Part shown: piece by piece, positions 1 through 13,138 of the stretch | Numbering within the stretch: the first letter of the stretch is position 1 | Layout: every line of letters starts with the position of its first letter | Assembly (NCBI GenBank): GCA_963924555.1 | Contig: OZ004593.1 | Location: forward strand, 434,001-498,000 | Direction: 5' to 3' | DNA length: 64,000 nt | Source of the DNA: Crambe crambe | Taxonomy: Eukaryota; Porifera; Demospongiae; Poecilosclerida; Crambeidae | Made by a program: the position numbers and the translations under genes | Notes under the pieces: model-generated | The model's input: the letters and a program-made list of their open reading frames with translations, nothing else | Databases searched by the model: none | Told to the model about the DNA's origin: nothing

Positions 1-442
1 GGTTGGCTGGCTATCAATGACATGAAAATTTATGGCAGTTGCAGCATATTTGTGGAAACATTTATGACGGGAGCTGGCTATGCCATGCTAGCATGCAAGT
101 CATGGAACCTGAACCAAAACAAGCTGAACAGTTGAAGACAGCGGTCACAGGATGCCTGGCATAACAGAGATTACTCAGGAGTATCATGTGTGCATAACTG
201 TGGAATTAACCACATCCAGCAAGAGATCGAGAAGGGAAGTATCGCCATTAAGAGTTAAAAAATAGAAGAAATCTGAGCAGGTTAAACAAAAAAGGATTTC
301 TATATTTGGACAAAAAGACCAACCTCTGTGAACTTTAAAGGAATGACAGGGTGCCAAGAATTTAACATGATATTCAGGAAAGAGTGTATTATTTTTTATC
401 AGTGCTTGATTGTGAAAATGATGCAGCAGTTTCTGATTTCTG
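1..442. other. Non-coding flank downstream of ERAL1
   Basis: No gene is recognised here. The stretch lies beyond the stop codon of the minus-strand ERAL1 gene, so its right part is probably ERAL1 3' UTR. The open frames present show no domain signature or splice-joined continuation. Confidence 0.5.
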
Positions 443-3338
443 TTATTTCTTGACAAAAAGGACGAGATTCACTCTGCACTGAAGCAACTTCTCGATGTCT
501 GCACTTGCTTCTTCTGAAATAGTGTGTATGAGATTACCTTGGCTGCCTACCAGGATCCCCTGCACAAAACAAACACAGTGAACTCTGACCTCTGAATCTC
601 CATTGGTCATAGGTGCTATTGGGCTCACTCACTATTCTACTCTTCTTCCCACAATGAAGGTACTGGTGGATCAACAAGGTGCCTTCCTCATCTCTCTCCC
701 ACAATACATTCTCCTATAAGAACAAAAAGGTAATGATACATTAATTGAGGAGTAGCCTGAGGCTAGTTTGGCCCACGGGCCACTGGTACATGGTATGTTG
801 TTGTGCGTTATTGATACCTGTTTCACCACATATGGCATTTCTCTATCTGTGTAGCAGTAGATTTTCTCCTGAATGACGTTCTCCACAAGCTCCAGTCCTG
901 ACTGATCAGTCAGTTCCGATGGTGAATACTCCCAGCTCCTTTCCTTTCCACTTGAGAGGAGGTATTGCTAAGGGATAAAGGTCAACAGCACAGATGGTCA
1001 GTAGGGACTGGCACATTATGCTTTATTCTATTCTTTAATTCCAGCTGTATAAAGTCTTTTACTGACCTATTATTAATTATGCTCGTAGCTGATGTCATAT
1101 CATTGAAAGACGGAAATAGCTATTTGCAATCTCACTAGCAGACAAGTTTGGTCAAGCTAGACTAGATGATAAATACAACCACTTTCCATAGCTGGCAGTA
1201 TGTGCCAGTCCCTAGTGGTCAGGTAGCACTCATCTGGGTGTAGTTTGAGGCATGAGGGTATGGGTTCTAGTGGCAGGGTGTGGCCAGATGGGGGGCTCTA
1301 GTGACAGGGTGTGGCCAGGTATTAGGGGTTCTGGTGAGAAGCAAGGATACAGCAGATTGCAGTGATCTTGCAATACAAATCCGAACAGCAAAACCAAAAA
1401 TTTACATAGCCTCCTTTCAACTCCAAAGCCATTTGAAAGGAGACTATGTAAATTTTGGTTTTGCTGTTCTGGATTTCATGTTGCAAGATCACTGCAATCT
1501 GCTGTAAGGTAGGTACCACTAAACTTGACACTAACACTACCATGATCTTATCCAGTCCATCTTCTTCTAGAGCTGATATCATAAACACTTCCTCAAAGAA
1601 AGGCCAGTGATCCGAGGGTATATATGGGCGTGGCTCTGTAGTTGCCTCGGGTGGAGAAGAAGTTTGGTCCTTTGGTGAGACTAACAAATCCTGACCAGCA
1701 AGTGGTTTTAAGGGGGTGTGGTTTCCCAAACACTCTGACCTCTCTCCCGCCAGAGTAATTCCAGAGCTCGTATTGAGTTTCAAGTTGGCTTCCTTTATTA
1801 GTCTTTCCAGGTAAGATTTTCTCGCCTTCGTTTCATTGCTCACCTCAGCTTTCAAAAGATGCATCTCTTCTCTACTTTTCTTCTTATCAGCTTCAGGCAC
1901 ATATCTATTCTTCAGCTTTCTCCTATGAAAAAGGATCTTCCTTTCCTTGGACTCGATAGAGCCAGTCAACTTTTCAGCAAGTTTTAGTAAAAGAAACTTC
2001 TTCTTTAGTAGATCAACCTAAAGTTGATGGAAATATTTCATGATTATTCCCAAAGCTGAATAGAGAGAGATGGAGGAGACACCAGTCATAATTATTCTGA
2101 CCTTGTTGAGAACGAGAACTGAAGTGACATGTGGATACTGCTGAAGGACTCTCAAAATATTCTCATCAAGTCTTTCTCTGGTGAATTTGTTGGCTGCATC
2201 CACCATCACCATGACTACACACATATAAACAAGTATAGTCTTACCAACAAAGGGGAAAAAGTCAATGAAATAAGAAAAAAACCATAACAGATCGGTTTAA
2301 TTTGGCCACATTAAAGGAAAGAAGTTTTGCAAATCAAATCAATTATTATTACCATACAAAAATCTCCCCCCCCCCCCCCCCCCCCCCCCCCCAAACTAAA
2401 ATTCCTCTTAAGCAGTTGTATCGGAAAGAAGAGTTTACCTAAGTCTGCCTCCATCATGGATCTAAAGGGATCTGCAGTGAATTCTCTTGACATTCCCAGA
2501 CTTCTGGCATACCTGTTTGAGATAAGGCCAGGTGTGTCCATGAAAACCTGTGATAAAACAACACCACGACAACATGTTTTCCCATGGTGTATACAGATAA
2601 GAAAGGAGCTGATACCAATGGGTGAGAGCCATGGATCGGATCTGGGGGTGTGTGAAATTCCACTGACAAGTAGAGACTATGGTTTCCATGGGACCTTGGC
2701 TACCATGCCACATACTATTTGCGTGTTTCCTTCAGTGAAGATGCCAACTGCTTTGCGTTTGGTGGTATGCACTTTTGGAGAAACTGCCAGCACCTGGAAT
2801 GATGAAATGAAAGGGTTAACCTTATAATGTATAAGAATTCCATGCCCTTGATGACCCTTTACCTTTTGTCCCATCAGTTTATTAACGAGCGTAGACTTGC
2901 CAGCATTGGGAGTTCCAATCACAGCCACCTTGAGGGACTTTTGTTCAGAAGGAAGAGGAACTACTTCTGTCGAACTCCCCCAACTCGGTCCCATCACCTC
3001 ATCGTCCTCCTCCGTCACCACCATAGGGTCACAAAAGGACCGGGTACAGGTCTGTTGGAACTTGACACCAGACGAGCAAGAGCATGACTGGTTCACAGAT
3101 GGAAGAATCAACTCGGTGGATGGGACTTTAAGGTCTAATTCATATAATAGTCACATGCAAAAAGCTGGTCCAAACCATCTCTAACTCAATAAATGCAAGC
3201 AGCATTATTCTCACCATTTGATCTGAGGCCCCTCAGCCACTCCAGACCTGAGCTTTTCAGGTGATTCACCAATCTCCTACACCCTAGCCTAATCATCATC
3301 TTGGGCAGCGCGCATGCCCAGTAGAGCCACGTGGACAT
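443..3338 (-). CDS. ERAL1: Era-like GTPase, mitochondrial rRNA chaperone type (ERAL1)
   Basis: The ERAL1 family binds small-subunit mitochondrial rRNA and helps assemble the 28S mitoribosome subunit. Nine exons can be traced on the minus strand: about 3338-3215, 3134-2863, 2793-2716, 2547-2439, 2214-2102, 2017-1541, 967-818, 713-633 and 559-443. They give G1 GTPNAGKST, the Era G2 region SPKVHTT, G3 MDTPG, G4 NKVD (split by the intron at 2101) and a G5-like ISALEEDG. A C-terminal KH domain follows, with GILVGSQGN near 550 and the stop at 443. The start is the first in-frame ATG after a stop (MSTWLYWACALPK); MMIRLGCRRLVN just downstream looks like a mitochondrial presequence and is an alternative start. 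An acidic, Arg/Lys-rich insert between G4 and G5 is longer than usual. Exon borders are by eye from GT/AG sites. Confidence 0.9.
1349..1505. repeat. Foldback (MITE-like) element in an ERAL1 intron
   Basis: Two arms of about 70 bp are near-perfect reverse complements: the left begins ACAGCAGATTGCAGTGATC and the right ends GATCACTGCAATCTGCTGT. They are separated by only a short loop, so the transcript would form a long hairpin. It lies just inside the intron after the exon ending at 1541. No ORF is convincing; the apparent frames are reads through the arms. Confidence 0.8.
2366..2392. repeat. Poly-C run (27) in an ERAL1 intron
   Basis: An uninterrupted run of 27 C lies in the intron downstream of the G3 exon. 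It does not touch coding sequence. Such runs are often mis-sized in assemblies. Confidence 0.85.
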
Positions 3339-3451
3339 TTGTGGGCTGGGGGCTACGCTAGTGGCTAACCAGAGCACACTTGCGGCTTTAAGTATCAGTG
3401 GCTGCAAGCATACAAGCTAGCCCTGATATATCCGGTATAAGTGTGAAAAGA
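3339..3451. promoter_or_regulatory. Likely bidirectional promoter between ERAL1 and DDAH
   Basis: The proposed start codons of ERAL1 (minus, 3338) and DDAH (plus, 3452) are 113 bp apart, so core promoters and both 5' UTRs must overlap in this interval or in the first exons. No TATA box stands out, as expected for housekeeping genes. The site is inferred from gene layout only. Confidence 0.5.
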
Positions 3452-4759
3452 ATGGAGAAGGAAGGAGATCATTTTGTGTACAGCAAGGCAGTAGTGTGTA
3501 CGGGGATCGCATCCTCTTTGCCTGCAGCTGCTCTGAGGCTTGAAGAACCCGAGCAGGCCATAGATATGGAGAAAGCACATCAGCAACACAAGGCTTACGT
3601 AGCGGTAGGGATATAACTGTAGTACTGTAACACATGATGTGTTTACTACTGATTTCTGTACACAGTACCGGCAGGAAGTACTTACTCTAGCTTTATCCAG
3701 CACCACCCTTGTTCATAGTCTCGCGGGCCGACCCTTCCCTTGGGTTGGTAAAGGGTCGGCCCGCGAGACTATGTTCAATATGTGGTGTATTTTCCTGCCG
3801 GTGCTCTAGCCACTCGGAATAATTTATACTAGGGAGACTAGTGTGGTATGTAACACCATCAAGACCTTTCACATCCTGTATTCCTGAGGGTTTCGGAAAC
3901 CTGGGATTTCCCCCTCCAAAAAAACAAAAATTATATTATTAAGTGACTGTGCAGGTTTTGAAGGAACTGGTGAAGGAAGTGCATGTGATTCCTGTGGATG
4001 AGAGATACCCGGACTGTGTGTTTGTGGAAGACCCTGTAGTGGTGTGTGGCGATACAGCTCTCCTACCCATCCTTGGTATGTGTTCCCTCTCTTTTTCCCC
4101 TCCTTCCATTGGGGGCCTTTATTAGTGAAGAAGTTGCATTTGATCATTGTTGTTCAGGCCATGAGAGCAGAAGAGGTGAGAGTGTCAGCATGAAGAAGAT
4201 GATGGCACAGTTGGGTCTGAAGATAGTGGAGATGGTCGAGCCAGGACGTTTAGATGGAGGAGATGTCCTCTTCACTGGAAAAGAGTTCTTTGTTGGAATA
4301 TCAAGCCGCACTAGTGAAGTATTAATTGAACTTACTTTGTTACTTTCTTATACTTCCTCTATTATTCTACAGGATGGAATCTCTCAACTGGCAGCTGCTT
4401 TCCCCGCCTACTCGGTCACAGGCATCCCGGTCCAAGGAGGGCTTCACCTCAAGTCATTCATGTCTATGGCTGGACCAAACCTTGTAGCCATTGGCACTTC
4501 CCCTTGTGCCAAGGCAGCCAGAAAACTCATGGAAGAAAAGGGAAGCTTCCAGTATAGTTTCATGGAGCTCCCTGACGACGTAGGGGCCAACTGCCTCTAC
4601 CTCAACGGTACAATCGTTCATGCCTCAAGGGATGTGTTTCCCAAGTCATGCGAAAAGTTTGAAGAGTTGGACACCTTAGCCAAGAAAGTTGCTATCAGTC
4701 TATCAGAGATGAACAAAGTAGACGGTTGCTTCACATGCTGCTGTGTTCTAGTGAAGTAA
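3452..4759 (+). CDS. DDAH: Dimethylarginine dimethylaminohydrolase
   Basis: DDAH hydrolyses asymmetric dimethylarginine to citrulline and dimethylamine, relieving inhibition of nitric oxide synthase; it is cytosolic. Four exons are read at 3452-3604, 3955-4075, 4158-4318 and 4373-4759. Family blocks appear in order: PDCVFVEDPVVVC (acidic active-site segment), LDGGDVLFTG, GLHLKSFMSMAGPN with the catalytic His, and VDGCFTCCCVLVK at the C-terminus with the catalytic Cys. All junctions keep frame, including CTTG joined to GCCAT across the second intron. The start is the first ATG in the exon (MEKEGDHFVYSKAVV), matching the human N-terminus after its first residues. Length is close to the usual 280 residues. 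Sponge DDAH probably predates the DDAH1/DDAH2 split, so no number is assigned. Confidence 0.93.
3667..3802. repeat. Nested foldback element in DDAH intron 1
   Basis: An inner perfect inverted repeat (3714-3773) has 23-bp arms beginning CATAGTCTCGCGGGCCGAC. It sits inside an outer inverted pair, ACCGGCAGGA at 3667 and TCCTGCCGGT near 3802. This looks like one MITE inserted in another, or a MITE with subterminal repeats. It carries no ORF. Confidence 0.7.
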
Positions 4760-5310
4760 ATACTGGAAAAGTATTAGTTCGCTTTTAATTACTGCTCACC
4801 TCTCCACAGATTATTTTTTGAATCATATACACTATCTCTACTTGTAAGACACAATTTAAAAGGCAACACTTTTGTGTTTACATTGGCAGATGCCCCTCTA
4901 ATCAGGGTGTCCCTCTAATCAGGATGGCCCTCTAATCAGGATGGCCCTCTGATCAGGATGGCCCTCTGATCAGGATGCCCCTCTAATCAGGGTGTCCCTC
5001 CCAAAAATATTCACATCAATTCCCCTGCGACTAAATCATTTCAAACTTAAGCTCTGCTAAAGTTGGCACATACACAATAATAATAAGAAAACAGATCCAT
5101 ATAACATCAAACAAAAAATACTGTCGGAAAGGAGGAATGAGGGAGAGAGAGAGAGAGAGAGTGTGTGAGAGAGAATAAAAGTTGGCACAAGCAAAACGTA
5201 AATTAAATCACAACGTAATTTTTAGAGTGCATGCTACTCGAGAAGACCCAATCCACTATTTGATAAGTGAGGGGGGACTCTTGAAGTTGGAGTTTAAGAC
5301 TTGTTCTAGT
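4760..5310. repeat. Intergenic stretch with CTCTAATCAGG repeats
   Basis: This separates the 3' ends of DDAH (plus) and collagen A (minus). At about 4889-5001 a short unit resembling CCCTCTAATCAGGATGG is repeated six times with small changes. The same core occurs in collagen introns at about 35592 and 48622. A (GA)n tract lies at about 5142-5172. No gene is seen. Confidence 0.7.
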
Positions 5311-8300
5311 TTATTGCTGATTACAGAAACATGCTCGGCCTAGCTCATACCCGAACCGGTCTTCATGTGTGACAAAATCCTCCAATGGGAATGACTCTGG
5401 TTCACCACTGAGAGCAAAATCTGTTCTTGAGCTACTAAGCTGTGAATTCAATGTACCAAAAAACAGAGAGGGGATAATAATTATTCTTCCCTCTCATTTG
5501 CTGGGAAAAAAATGTACCTGTGTTTTGCTGACTTGTTGGCTCGTGAAGGCCTCACCTTCGGCTCCAATGAACTCTATTTCTGAGTTAGACTGATGCAGAG
5601 TAAAAACTTGTCTGGCATTTGCACTCAATAAACGTAACAATGCACGCTGGTCTGTTGAGATGGGACAGGTCACCTGTGATAAAAAACAAAAACAAAAACA
5701 ACAAATAATTCAATTCCATTTGAGGAAAATCTTATTGGATATCTAGCTAATGTGGCTAGTTGCTGGGCAATGGCTAACTCCCCTCCATTGATGATAGACT
5801 CACTTTGTGACCAAGGGAAGTGAAAGAGACGCCTTTGACACCTGGCCATTGGCGAGGGGTGGCTGAGTTCTCAGGAGTCTCACAATCCAGGCAAGAACAG
5901 CCTGGCTTGCTGCAATACACCTGAATAGCATCTGCTGGGTTCCCAAGATTGGGATCTATCCAGTAGTAACCTGAGAGAGAGAGAGAGAGAGAGGTGGCAA
6001 TTCTCAGCACTATAATTATAGTTTCATATTCTATGATCAATTTCACGAGTTGTACTAGTTGTATCTACTCCTTTCCTTTCTTTTACCTTCTTGGAAGGAA
6101 GGATTACAAAGGAAGAGGTCGTAGCAGGTCCTTGCAGGTGCTTGCTGACTTCCATTAGGCTTCAGCATTGCTGTCAGCTCACTCTTTATCTCATCCATTT
6201 CGTTGAAGATTGTAAACATTCCTTCATTCACTAGTTTGTCTGGATGTTTCTCACTCATGTAGAAGGTTCCCTTCAAGTTCACCTCTGGAGGTGTGCTCTG
6301 CATAATAATGGAGTGTCAAGATAGCATAAGTTCTAGAGGTAGTTTCCATCTTCATCGTCTTACGTCTTGGCTGATGGGGATGGTATGTGATTCTCCTGCT
6401 GGTCCTCTCTCTCCTTTGGGTCCCTGCAAGGAGCAAATAGTAGTCACGTTCATAGCTATGGCAACTGAACGAAGCTATGGCAACTGAATGAAGCTATGGC
6501 AACCAAATAGCACAGCTATGGCAACTAAAAACCATAGCTATGGCAACCAAAATAGCATAAACAAAAGTAGCTGTATCCATAGCAGCTATGTTCATAGCTT
6601 GTCCATATAGCCACAACAGCACAAATCGTGGTGTAGCTAGTTACTTCTCTTACCGGTGGCCCAGGTAATCCAATATCTCCTTTTTGGCCCTACACAATAA
6701 TAATAAGAAGTCAACTGTAATTTACTAGCTATGGAATCCTAGTTAGCACTACATGCACATGACACTCACATGACCTCCTTGCAAACCACTTGGTCCCTGA
6801 GGGCCATCTTGTCCATCAACTCCAGGTAAACCAACAGGTCCCTGAAGGGGGAGGTTGGGGAAGGAAGGTAGAGGGTTGTGTTGTTATGATAGTCTTTGCA
6901 TGGTGGAGTTGAGTAGCTTACTCTGAATCCCTTGGGCCCGACTGGTCCCAAATTCCCTTGTTGGCCTGGGGCACCCTTGTCTCCCGGGTCTCCACGTGGT
7001 CCAGGATCTCCCTTGTTGCCTCTTGGTCCCTGCTCCCCCTTCTGTCCTGGGGAGCCTCTTGGACCAGGATCTCCAGGGGAACCCTGAAAATCGGCAACAA
7101 TTGGTTGAGTTATGTTGTTGTTGTTGTTATTGTTGTTGTTGTTGACTTACAGGAGGACCAGTAGCTCCTTGAGGCCCGTCATCACCTGGAGTACCTTCAT
7201 CACCCTATGGAAAATAACAGCCCTAGGCAATCAAGAAGATTCTATGCTACATGGCAATGCAGTGTAGAACTCACAGTAGCTCCAGCTGGTCCAGGCGAAC
7301 CAACGGGACCGATAGGGCCGGTGTCTCCCTAAAGCAACAGTAAACAAAATGATTGCATGAGATTTCTGGCCATTTTCATGAGTGGTGATTTGTGAGCACT
7401 CCTCACCTGAGTACCAGTTGGACCAGATGGGCCCCGACTACCTGGAGGTCCATTGCTACCCTATAAAAACACTCATTAATAAATGATTGCCACTTATATT
7501 TGTGAACTTCACCTTTTCTCCTCTTTGACCTTTCTGCCCAAGAGTACCTGGTGCACCGATTGACCCCTGCAATGAAGTATCATCATTATGATTATTTATC
7601 AGAATAATAATAATAAGGTATAGCACTTACAGGGGGCCCTGGGTCTCCTTGTGCGCCAGGGGGTCCTTGGATTCCTGGATCTCCCTGGGGACCTGCACTT
7701 CCAGTTGTTCCATCTTCACCATCTGCTCCATCATCTCCCTATGATATTTTGTATGTCATCGGGGGGGAGGGAGTGGAATTTGAGGGGGCTACTTACTGGA
7801 GGGCCAGGGGGGCCAGGAGGTCCTGAGGGGCCAGTGGGGCCAATTTGTCCCTAAAGAGATAGATTGTGTCATTACTACCATCAGATATGTAGTTGGTATC
7901 TCACTGGTGGTCCGGGTTCTCCAGGTAGTCCAGCTGCACCTGGGTCTCCAGGCGCCCCCTACAAGGATAAACGCATGCACATAATGACACAGTTCAGGCT
8001 TGAATATCATAACTATAAATCTATGTCATGCATCACTCACTGCTACTTACAGGTGGCCCAGTTTGTCCAGGAATGCCAGCATTTCCTGGAGCTCCATTAT
8101 CTCCCTGTTCTCCGGGGATTCCAGGACGTCCTGTTGATCCAGGGGGCCCAGAGTCACCTTTAGGTCCCCGAATACCCTCCTGTCCTGGAGGTCCAGATGG
8201 TCCTGCTGGACCCTATCATATAGCAGGAGAGAAGAAACGATAAACAAGAACGAAACAACTACAGCCAATTGAGATTGAACTCACAATATCTCCAGGGCTA

Positions 8301-10283
8301 CCCCTAGGTCCTTGTAAACCAGGGGATCCCGTTGGACCCTAGGATTATTACAATGTTAAAAAGTTGATAATTTTTATGGTGGATTAAAGGGACATCCTCG
8401 TAATACAAGTTGGTATTATTAATCCCAGTGATCCTCATTCCCATTCCTATCAGTGATTCTTATTCCCATTCCTATCAGTGATCCTCATTCCCATTCCTAT
8501 CAGTGATTCTTATTCCCATTCCTATCAGTGATTCTTATTCCCATTCCTATCAGTGATCCTTATTCCCATTCCTATCATGGATCCTCGTTCCAATTCCTAT
8601 CAGTGATCCTTATCCCCATTTCAGTATCTTTCTTTCCATAAAAGGTAAATGGCCGACTTACCGAGAGACCTTCCTCTCCAATGTCTCCTTTCTCTCCTCT
8701 CTCTCCAGGAGTACCCTGGCAGGATCAAAGCACAAAAGATAAAGATGACTCCATGCTAATAAGCAGTAGCCACTTACAATTGGACCAGTAGACCCATCGT
8801 TGCCATTGAAACCTCTCTGACCCCTGTCACCCTGAGGGTATATTGCCATGTCAAACCACTGATATTTCAAGTCTACTGTATGATTTAACCTTTGAACCTT
8901 TGTCTCCCTTTGAACCACCTGACCCTGGGTCTCCACGATCGCCCTATAATTTTTGTAAATATTACGCAAACAATCCTCTACTTCCATGCACATTATAGTG
9001 ATAGCTTTATTCGTCATGTGACAATCACATGATTATCATATGATAACTCACAGCAGTTCCATCAGCTCCGGGAGTTCCTGCAGGTCCTCTATCTCCAGGT
9101 GATCCCTATAAAGTCATGAAATACTCGATGCGTGCCTAAAAGGGGGTGTTGACTTACAGTCTCTCCACGAGGACCCACTGGCCCTGGCTGGCCTACCTCT
9201 CCATCTTGTCCCTAAGACAATCGATCACAAGGTTGTCATGTGACATCCTCATCGAATAACCGAAATGCTTACTGGTAATCCCTGGTCTCCTTGGTCACCA
9301 GGATCTCCAGCAGTCCCTATTGCACCCTGCAAGTTAGCATCAGGTAATGTATTTTTCTAAGTCTGCCCCCTTAAGATGAAGTGTAGAACCATTCTAGGCT
9401 ATGTAGAGCAGGGGCAGATCCAGCAATTTTGAAAGGGAGGGGTCCAACATGCCCCTCCCGTGGAAGCAAAATTAGGATCCCTTTAGAGAAAATGAGTCAA
9501 TAATCAAAAAAGTATGAATAATCGTCTTTTGTGCTGCATTATAAACCTATTAATAACTTGTCAACAAATGCAACTTCATAATTAAAAAAGGGGGGGTCTG
9601 GGACCCCTACCCTGGATCTGCCCCTGTATAACTTTGCTGACTTGAAATAACTAGCTAATAACTTTCTCAATGTGCACACACACCAGACCTAGGTTATGAC
9701 CCTATCTAAAACTCACTGCAGCTCCAGGCTGTCCATCCTCGCCAGGGTCTCCCCGTTCACCCCTTTCTCCAGGGGCACCAGCTGCTCCAGGGGAACCTGG
9801 GTTGCCTGCCGTACCAGGGTTACCCTGAATCACACAGAATTGAGAAGGGGTTCACATATTCACCCGGCCACACCCAATCGTTAGTTCTTACAGGATTTCC
9901 AGGGGGGCCAGTTGGTCCAGGAAGTCCTGGGGGTCCCGTAGAACCTGGATTTCCATTCACCCCTGGTGTTCCTGGAGCCCCTTGAGGACCAGAGTCACCA
10001 GTTGACCCCTTCGCGCCTTGTTCTCCAGTGACTCCACGTTCTCCCTGTGGGCCGGAAGCTCCAGGTGTCCCGGGGGGGCCGTGGGGACCAAGATCTCCAT
10101 CACGTCCTGGAGTTCCAGGGGTACCAACTTCTCCCCTGCTTCCAGGGATGCCTGGTTCTCCTGCATCACCTGGTGATCCCCTCTCCCCAGAGTTGCCTTT
10201 CTCTCCTCGTGCCCCAATGGTACCAGCCTGGCCGTCTCTTCCTGGTACACCCTACAATAGTTGACCAAGTGTGAATTACATAC

Positions 10284-10324
<41 letters not shown>

Positions 10325-13047
10325 CTTGATGGCTACATAGCGTACAGGTTCTCCTGCAGGACCAGGGAATCCAGGACCTCCATCTCTCCCAGGTTCTCCC
10401 TAACAAATAAGAGGGAGAAAATTCAGTAGCACTAAAATTCAGCACAAGCTATTCACGTACGACATCACCAGTGGGACCGGTAGCTCCTCTTGGACCAGGT
10501 TCTCCTACAAATCCCTACACCACATTCAAGTCAACCAAGAAGCAACAGGATCATAAAAATAACAATGTTTTAGCTATGATATTACTTGGTCTCCTGGTGA
10601 ACCCGGTGGCCCATCAGGTCCTCTTGATCCCTATCAATAAAATAACACTTTTCAAATGTCTTCTTGCATGCATGTAGGAGTGATGGCAGAGATTCTCACC
10701 TTGACACCTATTCTTCCTGGTGCACCAGACAATCCTCTAGAGCCTTGTGGACCCTGGAGAGAGATAACATGACTCACTTAGCTAGCTTGCTAGCATGCTA
10801 TTTATGAGTGGCTATGAGTACATTGCATGACATGTCTCTATACTAGTGATAAGTATGCTGATAAGAATACTCCAGAATACACCATGGCAACGAGAGAGTT
10901 TATTCACAGCAAGTGGTGAATAAAGTGAAATAGTTCAGAATAAGTAGTACCAATCTATGCAGCTTACCCTTGGGCCATTCTGACCAGATTCGCCAGGGAA
11001 ACCACGAGTTCCCCGCTTCCCCTTAGCCCCCTCTACACCTCTCTTTCCAGTGCGACCGGGGTTCCCCTTCTGACCAGGGGGGCCAGGATAACCGGAAAAT
11101 CCTCTTGCCCCTTGTGGACCCTGAAATCAAGCAGTTAAGTAGAATACTACCAACAATAATTGCAACAACATACTCTTTCTCCAGGGTTACCAGGACTACC
11201 AGAATTTCCAATGTTTCCAGGGGGACCCTAGGCAGAAGGAAATGACGGTTCTCAAAGTAACACGAGGTACATAGAATCTTTCTTTTTAACATCAAAATTA
11301 ACATGCGCAACTTTCAAAATAAAAAAAACTTACAGGTTCACCATCATCTCCATCGTTACCATTGATACCCGGAGTTCCTGGAGGTCCCTAGTAAAAAAGG
11401 TAAGCAAAGAGTATTGCATCCATGGAAACAATCAAAAGCTTTACAATCAGACTTGCAAGTCACTCCTTTTAGCTACAACTATTGGGCCCTAGGTACTTTC
11501 ATTTACCAGGGGGCCCTGATCTCCAGGGGGTCCTCTAGCTCCAGGAAGACCATCGTGACCCTACATAGCAGCAGAAATGTCACTAGATATGCATTCACTC
11601 CATTGACGTACTTACCCGATCACCCTTGGGACCAAAGGGGCCTCTAGGGCCGATATCTCCCTGTATTTAGAGATTGGAGCATGTCATACAAAATCACATG
11701 AAATAACGAGTAGTTCACACACTGTTTCTCCAGGAAGTCCGACAGATCCCGGGGGTCCAGGAGGGCCATTAGTTCCCTGCATAGATTATTATTATAACTA
11801 TCCATTCAGAGGAGGGGGGGGGGGGGGAGAGGGTTAGGGGTTTGGTGTGGGCTCAGTGACCAAAATAACTTACTGATGTGCCTTTGGGCCCTACAGGTCC
11901 TTCAGGTCCTGGATGACCCTATTTGAAATTATTATTATTACTAACTATAATGAAGAACCTTTACAAGGTGCTAACCCTCCGCAATTGTCAGAATTCACAT
12001 GTGACGTGATTATGGTACAGTGTGTCAAATTTGCATCAAAGTGCTAATCACATGGACCAATGAAAAAATTGAATTGGCATGTATTCTTTTGTCATTCAAG
12101 AATCCAAATGAAACATAATCAGGACCTTCTTTAGTTTTGACAAGGAATGATTCTATCACAGATTCGATTGACATCTCTACACAGCGTCGCTTGTTGGCCA
12201 TGGCTTTTCTGTTCTGTTGTTCATAGTCTTCTAAAGATCTCTTGTGTGCCTTTAACGCTGCATTAACTCGTCTACGGTGCTCTGATTCCTGCTCAGATTC
12301 TTGTGATCTTTTACGGGCTAGACATGCTGCATTAATTTGTCTACGGTGCTCTGACTCCTGCTCAGATTCTTGTGATCTTTTACTGGCTAGACATGCTGCA
12401 TTAATTTGTCTACGGTGCTCTGACTCCTGCTCAGATTCTTGAGATCTTCTGCGGGCTAAACATACTGCATTGGCTTGTCTGCGTTGTTGTAACTCGTGCT
12501 CAGATTCTAATGCTCGTTTACAAGCCTGGCGTGAAGCATTGCTTTCTCTACGACTTGCTTCTACATTCTTTGTACTGGTAAGTCTAGGCTTACTACTAAA
12601 GGCATAGCCACAAGGACACTTCAACTTCCTAACATGAAGGTCAATCCCACAACCCCGACAATGCTTCATGAAAGGGGCCATTCTTACAACAAAAAGTACG
12701 TGGAAAACAATCTATAACTTACAAGTACGGTGGGATTGGTGAAGATATAAACAAGACATCAACACACACGTGTCACTTAGTACCACTGCGCATGCACGAA
12801 TGGATGCACGATATGCTAAATACGCTGTGCGCTATTTGGAATTCGCATCGCTGGAAGCTAGCTTGCCGTTTGGACTTACAGTGCAGCTAGCAGAAATTTT
12901 ACATTTAAAACGCTTGGAGTGTCGCGTACTACTAGTAGTCGCTGTATCAGCAGCTGAAGATTCGCCATCTTCGAGGTCTGCTGTGTGACACACACACACA
13001 CTGACAAAAACTGACTACTGTAACCCTCCGCGCATGCGCTGCGGAGG

Positions 13048-13138
<91 letters not shown>

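Noticed and set aside
8422..8622. Regular direct repeats resembling a CRISPR array
   Set aside because: Units are contiguous with no spacers, and the setting is a eukaryotic intron.
10028..10274. Pro/Gly-rich frames on the strand opposite collagen A
   Set aside because: They are shadows of Gly-X-Y codons, which read as Pro-rich frames in reverse. The same applies to minus-strand frames over collagens B and C.
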